DNA of 64,000 nucleotides from Herbaspirillum sp. ST 5-3 (GTDB taxonomy: Bacteria; Pseudomonadota; Gammaproteobacteria; Burkholderiales; Burkholderiaceae_D): assembly GCF_004804275.1 (NCBI RefSeq), contig NZ_STGI01000002.1, positions 620,001 through 684,000 of the forward strand. Reading direction: 5' to 3'. Numbering within the stretch: the stretch's first letter is position 1; every line of letters begins with the position of its first letter. Both the position numbers and the translations under genes were made by a program. Positions 1 to 9,118 of this stretch are shown piece after piece. The notes beneath the pieces were generated by a model. It was not told the origin of the DNA, searched no databases, and saw only the letters and a program-made list of their open reading frames with translations.

Positions 1-1564
1 GGTTAATCGTGCGCAGATGGTGCCGGATTGCTGAACGCGCCTTGCCGGTGCGAACGAACGTAAGCCAGTTGGGGCTGGGACGCGAAGCGGGCGCCGTGAT
101 GATTTCCACGATGTCGCCGTTGCGCAACTCGGTGCGCAGCGCCGCCTGTTCGTGATTGATGCGCGCGGCAATCGCCTGGTCGCCGATATCGGTGTGGATG
201 GTGTAGGCGAAGTCCAGCACGGTCGCGCCGCGCGGCAAGGCAATGATTGTCGACTTCGGCGTGAACACGTAGACCGAATCCGGGAACAGGTCGACTTTCA
301 CGTGCTCAAGGAATTCGGCGGAATCGCCCGTCTGCTTCTGGATATCGAGCAGCGATTGCAGCCATGCGTGCGTGCGTTGCTGCAGATCGGTCAGGCTGGC
401 TTCTTCGTCCTTGTACAGCCAGTGCGCGGCGACACCGGCTTCCGCGACGCGGTGCATTTCCTGGGTGCGGATCTGGAATTCGACCGGCGTGCCGTAAGGG
501 CCGATCAGCGTCGTGTGCAGCGACTGATAGCCATTGAGTTTAGGTATGGCGATGTAATCCTTGAACTTGCCAGGCATCGGCTTGTACAGCGCGTGCAAGG
601 TTCCCAGTGCGACATAACAATTGGCAAAGCTGTCGACCACGATGCGGAAGCCGTAGACGTCGAGCACTTGCGAGAACGACAAGTGCTTGTTGCGCATCTT
701 GCGGTAGATGCCGTACAGCGTCTTTTCCCGTCCGTACACTTGTGCCTGGATACCGGTCGCCGCCAGCGTGTTCTTGACCGACTCCATGATCTTGCTCACC
801 ACTTCGCGCCGGTTGCCGCGCGCGGCCTTGACCGCTTTCGACAGCGTTTTGTAGCGCAATGGATACAGATGCGCGAATGCCAGGTCTTGCAGTTCGCGAT
901 AAATATTGTTCAGGCCGAGACGATGCGCAATCGGCACATAGACTTCCATCGTCTCGCGTGCGATGCGTCGCTTTTTCTCCGGGATCATGAACCCGAGCGT
1001 GCGCATGTTGTGCAGGCGGTCGGCCAGCTTGACGAGGATGACACGCACGTCGCGCGCCATGGCCAGCAGCATTTTGCGGAAGTTTTCCGCCTGTGCTTCG
1101 ATCTGGCTCTGGAATTCGATCTTGTCCAGCTTGGAAAGACCGTCGACGAGTGTGGCCACCGGCGCGCCGAAGCGCTCGATCAATTCATCCTTCTTGACGT
1201 CCGTGTCTTCCATGACGTCGTGCAAGAGTGCGGCCATGATGGCCTGCGCGTCGAGCTTCCAGTCGGCACAGATTTCCGCGACGGCGATCGGATGGGAGAT
1301 GTAGGGCTCGCCCGACTTGCGAATCTGACCCAGGTGGCGTTCATCCGAAAAGCGATACGCTTCCTTTACCTTCTTCATTTCCGAAGGCGTTAGATACTCG
1401 GCCAGCTTGTTGTTGAGATGGGTAACGGAAGCGACGCTAGCGTTCTGTCCCGCGGTGGGATCGGACTTCAAGGCGGGGTCGGCGTTCTTGGTGACCGGGC
1501 GATCGGGTGTCGCCCGGCTATTTGGAGCAGCTGATAGTGTTGAATCTGCAGGTGTCAGGTTCAT
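1..1564 (-). CDS. spoT: Bifunctional (p)ppGpp synthetase/hydrolase SpoT (3' end outside window)
   Basis: Makes and degrades (p)ppGpp, the stringent-response alarmone. Reading leftward from the ATG at 1564, the N-terminal HD hydrolase domain carries the HDVMED motif at about residues 115-120. At about residues 470-520 the frame reads NGDIVEIIT followed by PNWLTFVRT, which is the TGS domain of RelA/SpoT proteins. The window edge cuts the gene at about codon 521 of an expected 700-750, so the C-terminal helical and ACT domains are not visible. The intact HD motif and the position next to rpoZ and gmk favour SpoT over the monofunctional RelA. It is probably co-transcribed with yicC-gmk-rpoZ. Confidence 0.95.
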   Translation of the reverse strand, partial: MNLTPADSTLSAAPNSRATPDRPVTKNADPALKSDPTAGQNASVASVTHLNNKLAEYLTPSEMKKVKEAYRFSDERHLGQIRKSGEPYISHPIAVAEICADWKLDAQAIMAALLHDVMEDTDVKKDELIERFGAPVATLVDGLSKLDKIEFQSQIEAQAENFRKMLLAMARDVRVILVKLADRLHNMRTLGFMIPEKKRRIARETMEVYVPIAHRLGLNNIYRELQDLAFAHLYPLRYKTLSKAVKAARGNRREVVSKIMESVKNTLAATGIQAQVYGREKTLYGIYRKMRNKHLSFSQVLDVYGFRIVVDSFANCYVALGTLHALYKPMPGKFKDYIAIPKLNGYQSLHTTLIGPYGTPVEFQIRTQEMHRVAEAGVAAHWLYKDEEASLTDLQQRTHAWLQSLLDIQKQTGDSAEFLEHVKVDLFPDSVYVFTPKSTIIALPRGATVLDFAYTIHTDIGDQAIAARINHEQAALRTELRNGDIVEIITAPASRPSPNWLTFVRTGKARSAIRHHLRTIN

Positions 1565-1601
1565 ACTTCAAGCATATCAGCCGCATGGCGTTTGGTGTGA
1601 C

Positions 1602-1805
1602 TTAACTCGGGACTTTCTTCAGCATTTCGATCCCGACTTTGCCTGCTGCGATTTCACGCAAGGCGATGACCGTAGGTTTGTCCTTTGCGTCGACCTTTGG
1701 CGTGTGGCCTTGCAGCAGCTGACGGGCGCGATAAGTCGCAGCGAGAGTCAGTTGAAAGCGATTCGGAATTTGTTTGAGGCAATCTTCGATAGTGATGCGG
1801 GCCAT
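1602..1805 (-). CDS. rpoZ: RNA polymerase omega subunit
   Basis: Small subunit that helps assemble and stabilise RNA polymerase by holding the beta' subunit, and that contributes to the ppGpp binding site. The 67-residue protein begins [17 protein letters not shown] and contains the [10 protein letters not shown] segment typical of omega. The length matches the family. It lies between gmk and spoT on the same strand with short gaps, the usual gmk-rpoZ-spoT arrangement of proteobacteria. Confidence 0.97.
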   Translation of the reverse strand: MARITIEDCLKQIPNRFQLTLAATYRARQLLQGHTPKVDAKDKPTVIALREIAAGKVGIEMLKKVPS

Positions 1806-1827
1806 GAATACTCCTAAAAATGCGGTA

Positions 1828-2472
1828 TCAGCTCAAACTGGCATGAATGCCAAGCTGGGTGAACAGGGAAGCGTTGCGTGCAGCCTGCTGCGGGAACCGG
1901 CAACGGGTCGCTTTGACGATTGCGGTCAATTCGGACAAAGCGGTCGCAAACTCTTGATTAATAATAACATATTCGAACTCCGGCGCGTGCGCGATTTCGC
2001 CTCCGGCGGCCAGAATCCGGCGTGTAATCACATGCGGCTCGTCCTGTCCGCGCTTCTTCAAACGTTCTTCCAGTGCGGCGATCGACGGTGGCAGGATGAA
2101 GATGCCGACCGCGTGCGGAAACTGTTTTTTTACCTGCTGCGCGCCTTGCCAGTCGATTTCCAGCAGAACGTCGGTCCCGGCTTTCATTTCTGCTTCGATC
2201 AGCAGCCGCGATGTTCCGTAATAGTTACCGTGGACTTCAGCGGATTCCAAAAATTCCCCGGCTTCGCGCCGTTTCAGAAAATCCTCGACCGACGTGAAGT
2301 AGTATTCGCGGCCATGCTGCTCAGCCGGGCGCGGCGCGCGTGTCGTAAAGGAAATCGAGAGCTTGATCGTCGGTTCCTGCGCCAGCAGCGCGTTGACCAG
2401 GGTTGATTTGCCCGCGCCGGAGGGCGCGACCACCATGAACAGGCTTCCGGACGAGGGGTGCGATTCGGACAT
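1828..2472 (-). CDS. gmk: Guanylate kinase
   Basis: Phosphorylates GMP to GDP with ATP in purine nucleotide metabolism. The P-loop APSGAGKST lies about 15-20 residues from the start, followed by the GMP-binding [13 protein letters not shown] region and a lid segment. I use the ATG at 2472 (MSESHPSS), giving 214 residues, close to the usual 205. An in-frame TTG at 2487 would add five residues and lies only 3 bp from the yicC stop. The gene sits between yicC and rpoZ in a conserved order. Confidence 0.96.
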   Translation of the reverse strand: MSESHPSSGSLFMVVAPSGAGKSTLVNALLAQEPTIKLSISFTTRAPRPAEQHGREYYFTSVEDFLKRREAGEFLESAEVHGNYYGTSRLLIEAEMKAGTDVLLEIDWQGAQQVKKQFPHAVGIFILPPSIAALEERLKKRGQDEPHVITRRILAAGGEIAHAPEFEYVIINQEFATALSELTAIVKATRCRFPQQAARNASLFTQLGIHASLS

Positions 2473-2490
2473 GAGATTCTCGGTCAAGGC

Positions 2491-3405
2491 TTACTCCAGA
2501 TTCTGAACTTGTTCTCGCATCTGCTCAATCAGCAGCTTCATTGCCATCGAGGCGTCGGACAGATCCTTGATTGCAGCCTTGGATCCAACCGTATTGGCTT
2601 CGCGATTGAGCTCCTGCATCATGAAATCGAGACGCTTGCCGACCTGTCCACCTTTCTTGAGGATCTGGCGGGTTTCGGTCAGATGCGCGGACAGGCGCGA
2701 CAATTCCTCCGCCACGTCAATGCGAATGCCATACAGGGTCACTTCCTGACGAATACGTTCCAACGCGTCTTCCGAGGACACGCTTTGCGATGGCATGGCG
2801 CCGTTCTGCGTGGCAAGGCCGAGCGCTTCCTTCATGCGTTCGGTCGCTTTCTGCTGGAATTGCGCGATCGCCTGGGGAATGAGCGGCGTGATGCGCTGCA
2901 CGATGGCTTCCATGTCATCAATGCGGGTGAGCAGCATTGCTTGCAGGGCAGCGCCTTCGCGGGCACGGGTATCGACAAAGGCGTCAAGTGCTTCCGCCAG
3001 GACGGACTGGATATCGGCCTGCAGGGTTTCCTGGGTGATTTCAGGCTCTTCGATCACGCCGGGCCAGCGCAACAACTCATTGACCGACATGACCGGCGCG
3101 TTCGCAAAGACTTGGCGTACTTGGTGTTGCATTTGCGACAATGTTGTCAGCAGTGTCGCATTGAGGTTGAGCGCGCTTCCGGTGCCCGATTTACGACCAA
3201 AGCTGAGGCGGCATTCAACTTTGCCGCGGTTGATGCGGCCCATGATGGCCTCGCGCAATGCCGGTTCTACGGCGCGCAGCTCGTCGTTGATACGAAATTG
3301 CAAATCCAGAAAGCGGGAATTGACGCTTTTCAGCTCCACGGTGAGGGTTCCGGCGGCAGTTTCGCGTGTGGCTACTGCGTATCCGGTCATGCTGCTAATA
3401 GTCAA
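2491..3405 (-). CDS. yicC: YicC family endoribonuclease-like protein
   Basis: Member of the YicC/YloC family, which includes endoribonucleases acting on RNA. The protein starts with the family signature SMTGYA and contains SVNSRFLDLQFR and a C-terminal LIEQMREQVQNLE. The 304-residue length is slightly above the usual 287-290. The start used is a TTG at 3405, preceded by AAAGGA at a good distance; the nearest in-frame ATG (3390) would cut into the conserved N-terminus. It is the first gene of the leftward yicC-gmk-rpoZ-spoT run and is divergent from the kinase gene to its right. Confidence 0.93.
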   Translation of the reverse strand: MTISSMTGYAVATRETAAGTLTVELKSVNSRFLDLQFRINDELRAVEPALREAIMGRINRGKVECRLSFGRKSGTGSALNLNATLLTTLSQMQHQVRQVFANAPVMSVNELLRWPGVIEEPEITQETLQADIQSVLAEALDAFVDTRAREGAALQAMLLTRIDDMEAIVQRITPLIPQAIAQFQQKATERMKEALGLATQNGAMPSQSVSSEDALERIRQEVTLYGIRIDVAEELSRLSAHLTETRQILKKGGQVGKRLDFMMQELNREANTVGSKAAIKDLSDASMAMKLLIEQMREQVQNLE

Positions 3406-3502
3406 AGTGCAGTCCTTTTGCTTTACAAATCACTGATTTCTCAAGACAATCAATCCGGAAAGAATGCTTATGGCATTCGCATGTACATATGGTAAGGACA
3501 AG

Positions 3503-4510
3503 ATGGCTGCGCAAAACAATGCACCATTGCCGGACGGACTCGAAATTGCTGGATACCGCATTGTAAAGAAGATTGCGTCCGGCGGGTTCAGTATTGTCTA
3601 TCTGGCTTACGACGAAGATGGCAACGCCGTCGCAATCAAGGAATATTTGCCCAGTTCGTTGGTATTGCGACAGCCAGGCGAGCTCGTCCCTGCGATTTCC
3701 GCGGAAAACCTGCCGGTTTTCCGTATCGGCCTGAAATGCTTCTTCGAGGAAGGCAGGGCACTGGCGCGCATTTCCCACCCCAATGTGGTCAGCGTCATCA
3801 ATTTCTTCCGCGCCAACGACACCGTGTACATGGTGATGGCCTATGAATCGGGACGTTCCTTGCAGGATCATATTCTGCGCCGGCGCGACAAGGGCGAGCG
3901 ACCTTTGGTGTCGGAACGATTCATCCGCAAAATGTTCAATCAGGTGATGAACGGCCTGCGCGAAGTGCACGCAAACAAGCTGCTGCATCTGGATCTCAAG
4001 CCGGCAAACATCTATCTGCGCATGGACGGCACGCCCATCCTGCTCGATTTCGGTGCTGCGCGACAGACCCTGAAAACCGACATGCCGAAGCTGTACCCGA
4101 TGTACACGCCCGGCTTTGCGCCGCCTGAACTGTATGCAAAGAACGGCAGTCTCGGCCCGTGGACCGACATCTACAGCATTGGCGCGTCGATGTTCGCCTG
4201 CATGGTCGGCGCGCCGCCGCAACCGGCCGACCAGCGCAAGACCAACGACAAGATGGAAGATCACTTCCGCAAGCTCGAAGGCATGTACTCGCGTGAACTG
4301 ATCCAGGTCATTCGCTGGGCGTTGCGCATCGAGCCGCTGGAGCGGCCGCAAAGCGTGTTCGCCTTGCAAAAGGCCTTGCGTGAGCCGGTGCCGGAGAAAA
4401 AGGAAGCGGACCTGATGGAGAAAATGAGCAGCAAGCTGCGCGGCCTGTTCAGCGGTCTCGGCAAGCATCCTCATGCCGGTAACACCACGATCCAAAACAA
4501 CACACGCTAA
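3503..4510 (+). CDS. Hanks-type serine/threonine protein kinase
   Basis: Cytosolic eukaryotic-like protein kinase, about 335 residues with no obvious membrane segment. Visible kinase features in order are a glycine-rich loop (ASGGFSIVYLA), the ATP-positioning lysine in VAIKEY (about K46), a catalytic loop reading HLDLKPAN (about 162-169), DFG (about 182-184) and an APE-like PPEL. The catalytic loop has leucine where most such kinases have arginine (HRD), so it is a non-RD kinase. I chose the ATG at 3503 because AAGGA lies just upstream; an in-frame ATG at 3464 is possible. The PP2C phosphatase gene follows after 12 bp, suggesting a reversible phosphorylation pair. Confidence 0.92.
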   Translation: MAAQNNAPLPDGLEIAGYRIVKKIASGGFSIVYLAYDEDGNAVAIKEYLPSSLVLRQPGELVPAISAENLPVFRIGLKCFFEEGRALARISHPNVVSVINFFRANDTVYMVMAYESGRSLQDHILRRRDKGERPLVSERFIRKMFNQVMNGLREVHANKLLHLDLKPANIYLRMDGTPILLDFGAARQTLKTDMPKLYPMYTPGFAPPELYAKNGSLGPWTDIYSIGASMFACMVGAPPQPADQRKTNDKMEDHFRKLEGMYSRELIQVIRWALRIEPLERPQSVFALQKALREPVPEKKEADLMEKMSSKLRGLFSGLGKHPHAGNTTIQNNTR

Positions 4511-4522
4511 GTCGACAAGCGC

Positions 4523-5455
4523 ATGCGATTTTCTGTCTACCAAGAAAGCCACATCGGCGGCCGCAAGAACAACCAGGACCGCATGGGCTACTGTTTTACC
4601 CGCGATGCGCTGCTGCTGGTGCTGGCCGACGGCATGGGCGGGCATATCCAGGGTGAAATGGCCGCAACCATCGCCTTGCAGACCATCGGGTCGTTGTTCC
4701 AGCAGAATGCCAATCCGTATGTGAAAAAACCGGAGAAGTTTCTCGAAGACAGTTTCTTCGCAGCGCATCGCGAAATTCATCGCTATCGCGCGATCAACAA
4801 CTTGCCGGAAACGCCGCGCACCACGATTGTTGCCTGCCTTATCCAGCACAACAATGCGTTCTGGGCACATTGCGGCGATTCGCGGCTGTACTGGATGCGA
4901 CGCGGACAGATTCTTGCGCGGACCCGCGATCATTCACGCATCGAAACCCTGATCGCACAAGGCAAGGTCGATCCCTCCGAACGCGACACGCATCCGGAAC
5001 GCAACAAGCTGTTCAACTGCCTCGGCGCGCCCAACATGCCCATCGTCGAACTGTCGCGCCGCGCGAGCCTGCAGCCGGGGGATGTCATCCTCTTGTGTTC
5101 GGATGGTTTGTGGTCGGTGCTGCCGGACCACGTGCTTGCAGAAAACCTGGCCACCAATACCGTCGTGCGCGCGGTGCCGGAGTTGCTGGCAACCGCTACC
5201 GGCATCGCCGGCAAGAGCAGCGACAATGTCACCGCGCTGGCAATGATGTGGGAAGGCGCGACCACGCTGCAGGAATCACCGAACACCATCATCACGCATA
5301 CCCTGCCGATCGGCAGCGTCACCACAACCATCCAGGCGCCGCGCCATGCCGACCTGGAGGGCGCCGATGTCTTCAACGACATGGAAATCGAAAAAGCGAT
5401 CGAAGAGATCCGTGGCGCCATCGAAAAGACTTCCCGCGTAACTTCCAAAAATTAA
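4523..5455 (+). CDS. PP2C-family protein serine/threonine phosphatase
   Basis: Metal-dependent phosphatase expected to reverse the action of the adjacent kinase. PP2C motifs are visible: GGRKNNQDR near residue 12, ADGMGG at about 35-40, the HCGDSRLYW strand, and a late GKSSDNVTAL segment carrying a metal-binding aspartate. Length (310) is somewhat above the minimal 240-residue domain because of a C-terminal extension after about residue 245 with no recognised domain. It follows the kinase after 12 bp and precedes rph by 9 bp, so the three are probably one transcript. Confidence 0.92.
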   Translation: MRFSVYQESHIGGRKNNQDRMGYCFTRDALLLVLADGMGGHIQGEMAATIALQTIGSLFQQNANPYVKKPEKFLEDSFFAAHREIHRYRAINNLPETPRTTIVACLIQHNNAFWAHCGDSRLYWMRRGQILARTRDHSRIETLIAQGKVDPSERDTHPERNKLFNCLGAPNMPIVELSRRASLQPGDVILLCSDGLWSVLPDHVLAENLATNTVVRAVPELLATATGIAGKSSDNVTALAMMWEGATTLQESPNTIITHTLPIGSVTTTIQAPRHADLEGADVFNDMEIEKAIEEIRGAIEKTSRVTSKN

Positions 5456-5464
5456 GGCATACCC

Positions 5465-6199
5465 ATGTTGTTTGAAAATCGTCCGAGCGGACGTCCCGCC
5501 GATGCATTGCGTCCTGTCCGCCTGACCCGTCATTACACCAAGCACGCCGAAGGTTCCGTCCTGGTCGAGTTTGGCGACACCAAGGTGATCTGCACGGCAA
5601 GCATCGAAGAAAAAGTCCCGCCCTTCCTGAAAGGAAAAGGGCAGGGCTGGCTGACGGCGGAATACGGCATGCTGCCGCGCTCGACGCATTCGCGCATGGA
5701 CCGCGAAGCCGCGAAAGGCAAGCAGTCCGGCCGCACGCAGGAAATTCAACGCCTGATCGGCCGCTCGCTGCGCGCCGCGTTCGACCTGGAAGCATTCGGC
5801 GAGCGCACCCTGCATCTGGACTGCGACGTGATCCAGGCCGATGGCGGCACGCGTACGGCAGCGATTACCGGCGCCATGGTGGCTGCGTACGATGCATTCA
5901 GCAAACTCGCGCAGAAGAATCTGATTACCGCGATTCCGTTGAAGCATTTCGTTGCGGCCATTTCGGTCGGCGTCTATCGCGGCATGCCGGTACTCGATCT
6001 CGATTACCTTGAAGATTCCGACTGCGATACCGACATGAATGTCGTGATGACCGATGCCGGCCATTTTGTCGAAGTGCAAGGCACGGCGGAAGGCGCGGCC
6101 TTCGACCGTGCAACGATGAACAGACTGCTCGATCTCGCGCAGCAAGGTATCCTTGATCTGATTTCACTACAGAAGACAAGCCTCGGGTTGCCTGCCTGA
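5465..6199 (+). CDS. rph: Ribonuclease PH
   Basis: Phosphorolytic 3'-5' exoribonuclease that trims tRNA 3' ends. The protein has the family start ([20 protein letters not shown]), the [18 protein letters not shown] block, the [23 protein letters not shown] core and the phosphate-binding GTAEGAAF segment. Length 244 is normal (238-245). It overlaps nothing, lies 9 bp after the phosphatase and is followed by rdgB, a common pairing in betaproteobacteria. Confidence 0.97.
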   Translation: MLFENRPSGRPADALRPVRLTRHYTKHAEGSVLVEFGDTKVICTASIEEKVPPFLKGKGQGWLTAEYGMLPRSTHSRMDREAAKGKQSGRTQEIQRLIGRSLRAAFDLEAFGERTLHLDCDVIQADGGTRTAAITGAMVAAYDAFSKLAQKNLITAIPLKHFVAAISVGVYRGMPVLDLDYLEDSDCDTDMNVVMTDAGHFVEVQGTAEGAAFDRATMNRLLDLAQQGILDLISLQKTSLGLPA

Positions 6200-6268
6200 T
6201 CATTGCCTTCACGTTCAAGCCACGCGGCCCGGTGATTGACGGTCGCGTGTTTTCTTTTAATGGTTCTC

Positions 6269-6853
6269 ATGACGCAACGTCTCGTTCTCGCATCGAATAA
6301 TGCCGGCAAGTTGAAGGAATTTGGCGAAATGCTCGCGCCGATCGGCTTTGAAGTGCATGCCCAAGGTGAATTCAACGTGCCGGAGGCGGAAGAGCCGCAT
6401 CCGACTTTTGTCGAAAATGCACTTGCCAAGGCACGTCACGCCGCGCGCATCACTGGCCTGCCGTCTTTGGCGGATGACTCGGGTGTCTGCGCTCTTGCGC
6501 TGGGCGGAGCGCCAGGCGTGTACTCCGCCCGCTACGCCGGCGAGCCGAAATCCGACGCGCGCAACAACCAGAAGCTGGTTGAGGACCTGGCCGCGCATGC
6601 CGACAAGTCGGCCTATTATTACTGTGTGCTGGTCTTCGTGCGCCATGCCGACGATCCGCAACCCGTGATCGCCGAAGGGCGTTGGAACGGCGAGATTATT
6701 GGCACGCCGCGCGGGCAAGGCGGCTTCGGTTATGACCCGCATTTCTTGCTGCCTGCACTCGGCAAGACCGCGGCCGAATTGTCCGCCGAGGAAAAAAATC
6801 GCTTGTCGCATCGAGGGCAGGCTTTGCGTGCATTGGTTGAGAAATTACGATGA
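6269..6853 (+). CDS. rdgB: RdgB/HAM1 family non-canonical purine NTP pyrophosphatase
   Basis: Hydrolyses ITP, dITP and XTP to monophosphates, keeping deaminated purines out of nucleic acids. The substrate-binding start QRLVLASNNAGKLKEF, the ADDSGVCALALGGAPGVYSARYAG block and the GQGGFGYDPHFL segment are all present. I use the ATG at 6269; an ATG three codons upstream (6260) is equally possible, while 6236 looks too far. The last four bases ATGA overlap the hemW start, implying translational coupling. Confidence 0.95.
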   Translation: MTQRLVLASNNAGKLKEFGEMLAPIGFEVHAQGEFNVPEAEEPHPTFVENALAKARHAARITGLPSLADDSGVCALALGGAPGVYSARYAGEPKSDARNNQKLVEDLAAHADKSAYYYCVLVFVRHADDPQPVIAEGRWNGEIIGTPRGQGGFGYDPHFLLPALGKTAAELSAEEKNRLSHRGQALRALVEKLR

Positions 6854-8082
6854 TTCCCATCAAGCCCGTTTCGTCGGGTGGCATGACGGCGAGTACGCCG
6901 ATTGAAACCGCAAGCGCATTCCTGAAACCCGGCGCGCTGCATTTGACAGCGCTACCGCCACTGTCGCTGTATGTGCATTTTCCCTGGTGCGTGCGGAAGT
7001 GCCCGTACTGTGATTTCAATTCGCATGAAGCGAAAGGCGGTTTTCCCGAGGACGACTACCTTGCCGCGCTGCGCGCCGACCTTGAACAGGCATTGCCGCT
7101 CATCTGGGGCCGCAAGATCTACACCATCTTCATCGGCGGCGGCACGCCCAGCCTGATGTCCGCAGCCGGCCTCGACAAGCTGCTCGCCGACATCCGCACG
7201 TTGCTGCCGCTCGACGGCGCAGTGGAAATCACGATGGAGGCTAATCCGGGCACCTTCGAGGCGGACAAGTTCAAGTCCTACCACGACAGCGGTATCAATC
7301 GTCTGTCGATCGGCATCCAGAGTTTCAATGCACGGCATCTGCAGGCGCTTGGCCGCATTCACGATGACAAGGAAGCCCGCAAGGCGATCGACATCGCGCA
7401 GGCGAATTTCGACAACTTCAATCTCGACCTGATGTATGCGCTGCCTTCGCAGACGCTGGAGGAGGCGCGCAGGGATGTGTCGACGGCGATCGGTTTCGCC
7501 CCGCCGCACTTGTCGCTGTACCACTTGACGCTCGAGCCGAATACCTACTTCGCGAAGTATCCGCCGGTGGTGCCGGACGACGATGCCAGCGCCGAAATGC
7601 AGGACATGATTCAGGAGCTGACCGGCGACGCCGGTTATCAGCACTACGAGGTTTCAGCTTACGCGCAGCCCAACCGGCAGGCACGCCACAATCTGAACTA
7701 CTGGCAGTTTGGCGACTATCTCGGCATCGGCGCAGGGGCGCATTCCAAGATTTCATTTCCGCATCGGATCGTGCGGCAGATGCGTTACAAGCAGCCGAAA
7801 TCCTACATGGAACAAGTGCAAGCCGGCCGGCCGGTGCAGGAAGAATTCGAAGTCGGCAGGAACGATCTCGGCTTTGAGTTCATGCTCAATGCCCTGCGGC
7901 TGAATAACGGGTTTGAAACCCATCTGTTTGCGGAGCGCACCGGATTGACGATCAATGCAATTGAAAAAGCACTCAACGCGGCTGAAGCCAAGGGGCTGCT
8001 GTACCGCGACCACAAGCTCATCAAGCCGACCGAACTCGGACAGCGCTTCCTGAACGACCTGCAACAGTTGTTTCTGAATTAA
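6850..8082 (+). CDS. hemW: Radical SAM heme chaperone HemW (HemN-like)
   Basis: Radical-SAM protein of the HemN family; HemW proteins bind heme and act as heme chaperones and lack coproporphyrinogen oxidase activity. The 4Fe-4S ligands are visible as C47-x3-C51-x2-C54 followed by DF, then GGGTPSLM and the NRLSIGIQSF segment. Length 410 fits HemW. The HemW-type CxxxCxxC ending in CDF, with no extra N-terminal cysteine, and its place beside rdgB support HemW over HemN. Overlaps rdgB by 4 bp; last gene of the plus-strand core block. Confidence 0.93.
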   Translation: MIPIKPVSSGGMTASTPIETASAFLKPGALHLTALPPLSLYVHFPWCVRKCPYCDFNSHEAKGGFPEDDYLAALRADLEQALPLIWGRKIYTIFIGGGTPSLMSAAGLDKLLADIRTLLPLDGAVEITMEANPGTFEADKFKSYHDSGINRLSIGIQSFNARHLQALGRIHDDKEARKAIDIAQANFDNFNLDLMYALPSQTLEEARRDVSTAIGFAPPHLSLYHLTLEPNTYFAKYPPVVPDDDASAEMQDMIQELTGDAGYQHYEVSAYAQPNRQARHNLNYWQFGDYLGIGAGAHSKISFPHRIVRQMRYKQPKSYMEQVQAGRPVQEEFEVGRNDLGFEFMLNALRLNNGFETHLFAERTGLTINAIEKALNAAEAKGLLYRDHKLIKPTELGQRFLNDLQQLFLN

Positions 8083-8119
8083 TTGCTATCGGCGACAGGG
8101 AAATCGCGCGCGACTTAGG

Positions 8120-8125
8120 TATAAT
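8120..8125 (+). promoter_or_regulatory. Candidate -10 element upstream of the tRNA-Ser region
   Basis: A perfect TATAAT lies between hemW and the tRNA-Ser region, but no convincing -35 hexamer is seen at the right distance. A second possible -10 (GATAAT in a TGTGATAAT context) lies just before 8212. Either could drive the tRNA transcript. Confidence 0.3.
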
Positions 8126-8211
8126 GCGCACTGCATAAAAATTGGCAGAGGGCGAATGCGCCCGCATTCGAAGGTCGTACCGCCGCCACTTGTGTGATAA
8201 TTCCCATGACC

Positions 8212-8310
<99 letters not shown>

Positions 8311-8351
8311 CGGGCGGATCATCTCCGCAACCAGGCATGGAAAAAGTTTAT

Positions 8352-8439
8352 GGAGACTTGGGTGAGTGGTTTAAACCAGCAGTCTTGAAAACTGCCGACG
8401 GGCAACCGTCCGTGAGTTCGAATCTCACAGTCTCCGCCA
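8352..8439 (+). tRNA. tRNA-Ser (anticodon UGA)
   Basis: Complete 88-nt serine tRNA with encoded CCA. The acceptor GGAGACT pairs with AGTCTCC, the D stem is GGT/ACC, the anticodon stem GCAGT/ACTGC closes the loop CTTGAAA (UGA), and a long variable arm is followed by the T stem GTGAG/CTCAC around TTCGAAT. Its 3' end (from 8414) is one copy of the direct repeat flanking the integrated element, so the present 3' end was supplied by the element. Confidence 0.96.
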
Positions 8440-8440
8440 G
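8414..8440 (+). repeat. Left attachment repeat (tRNA-Ser 3' end)
   Basis: The sequence from GAGTTCGA to the last bases CCGCCAG matches 19624-19650 with two mismatches (A/T at 8422 and C/T at 8424). It is the T arm and acceptor 3' strand of tRNA-Ser plus one base. The last 16 bases are identical in both copies. Confidence 0.88.
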
Positions 8441-8453
8441 GGAGCAAGGAAAC

Positions 8454-8480
8454 AAGCGGCTTTCGGGCCGCTTTTTCTTT
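8454..8480 (+). terminator. Rho-independent terminator after tRNA-Ser (element-borne)
   Basis: Stem AAGCGGC/GCCGCTT around the loop TTTCGG, followed by a T-rich run. It lies inside the element, so it replaces the host terminator that now sits at 19653-19681. Confidence 0.8.
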
Positions 8481-8528
8481 TCTACCCACAAATCATCCCT
8501 CAATTCAAATTTCGCTTGGACAAGCGGT

Positions 8529-8846
8529 TTAGCCAGTCGATTTGCACATCAGCACCAATTCCTCATTCCGCATATCGGAATTAATCACGCTCACGATGTT
8601 GTAGACCGTGCCGCGATGCGTAATCCGGTCGGTAACAGTCAAACCGTCCAGGTAACGTATTCTGATCCTCGTGGTCACTTCGGATAGTGTCGTATAGGCC
8701 GTGAAGTATTCCCGCCCGTTGATCGGTTCCACGCTTGCCGGAACAGTCGCCACGGTGCCCCAAGTCCGAACAATGCCGCCGTAATCGTCCTGGGTGATCG
8801 TTGCGCGCTCGATTGACACCTTATGCCTCAATTTCCCGGCTCTCAT
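8529..8846 (-). CDS. Phage head-tail adaptor / head closure protein
   Basis: 105-residue protein resembling the SPP1 gp16 / HK97 gp7-type head closure family: MRAGKLRHKVSIERAT at the N-terminus, a central GREYFTAYTTLSEVTTRIRIRY strand region and a GTVYNIVSV segment. Such proteins sit below the connector and form the interface on which a tail docks. Its ATG overlaps the stop of the upstream connector gene in an ATGA. It is the last gene of the head operon; no tail gene follows before the attachment site. Confidence 0.82.
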   Translation of the reverse strand: MRAGKLRHKVSIERATITQDDYGGIVRTWGTVATVPASVEPINGREYFTAYTTLSEVTTRIRIRYLDGLTVTDRITHRGTVYNIVSVINSDMRNEELVLMCKSTG

Positions 8847-9118
8847 ACTTCCATCGTCCTGTAAGGGTTCAGCAGGCGAATGAACGCTTTATTGTCAGTC
8901 AATGGCCGGTCGGTCTGCGCCTCGCGGTTCTCGTACAGGTCGCCCACCATCAGTAGCGCCGCCGATTTGACCGGGGCAGGGGCTTCGCCATCGGCATAGG
9001 TCACACCGAGATAGTTTTCGATGTGCGCCTGAGCGGTCGCAATCATCGCGGTGATTTCCGTATCGTCATCAGTGCCGGTGACACGAATATGTGTCTTTGC
9101 TTCATCCAAGGTAATCAT
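8843..9118 (-). CDS. Phage gp6-like head-tail connector protein
   Basis: 91-residue protein beginning MITLDEAKTHIRVTG with ATAQAHIENYLG and AALLMVGDLYENREA, the all-helical HK97 gp6-like connector pattern. Rings of this protein sit on the portal after DNA packaging. Overlaps the next gene by 4 bp (ATGA); its ATG directly follows the stop codon of a small upstream frame. Confidence 0.82.
   Translation of the reverse strand: MITLDEAKTHIRVTGTDDDTEITAMIATAQAHIENYLGVTYADGEAPAPVKSAALLMVGDLYENREAQTDRPLTDNKAFIRLLNPYRTMEV

Noticed and set aside
152-1393. Long plus-strand open frame antisense to the first gene
   Set aside because: The minus strand reads a clear SpoT protein here; the plus-strand frame is a GC-driven shadow with no recognisable motif.
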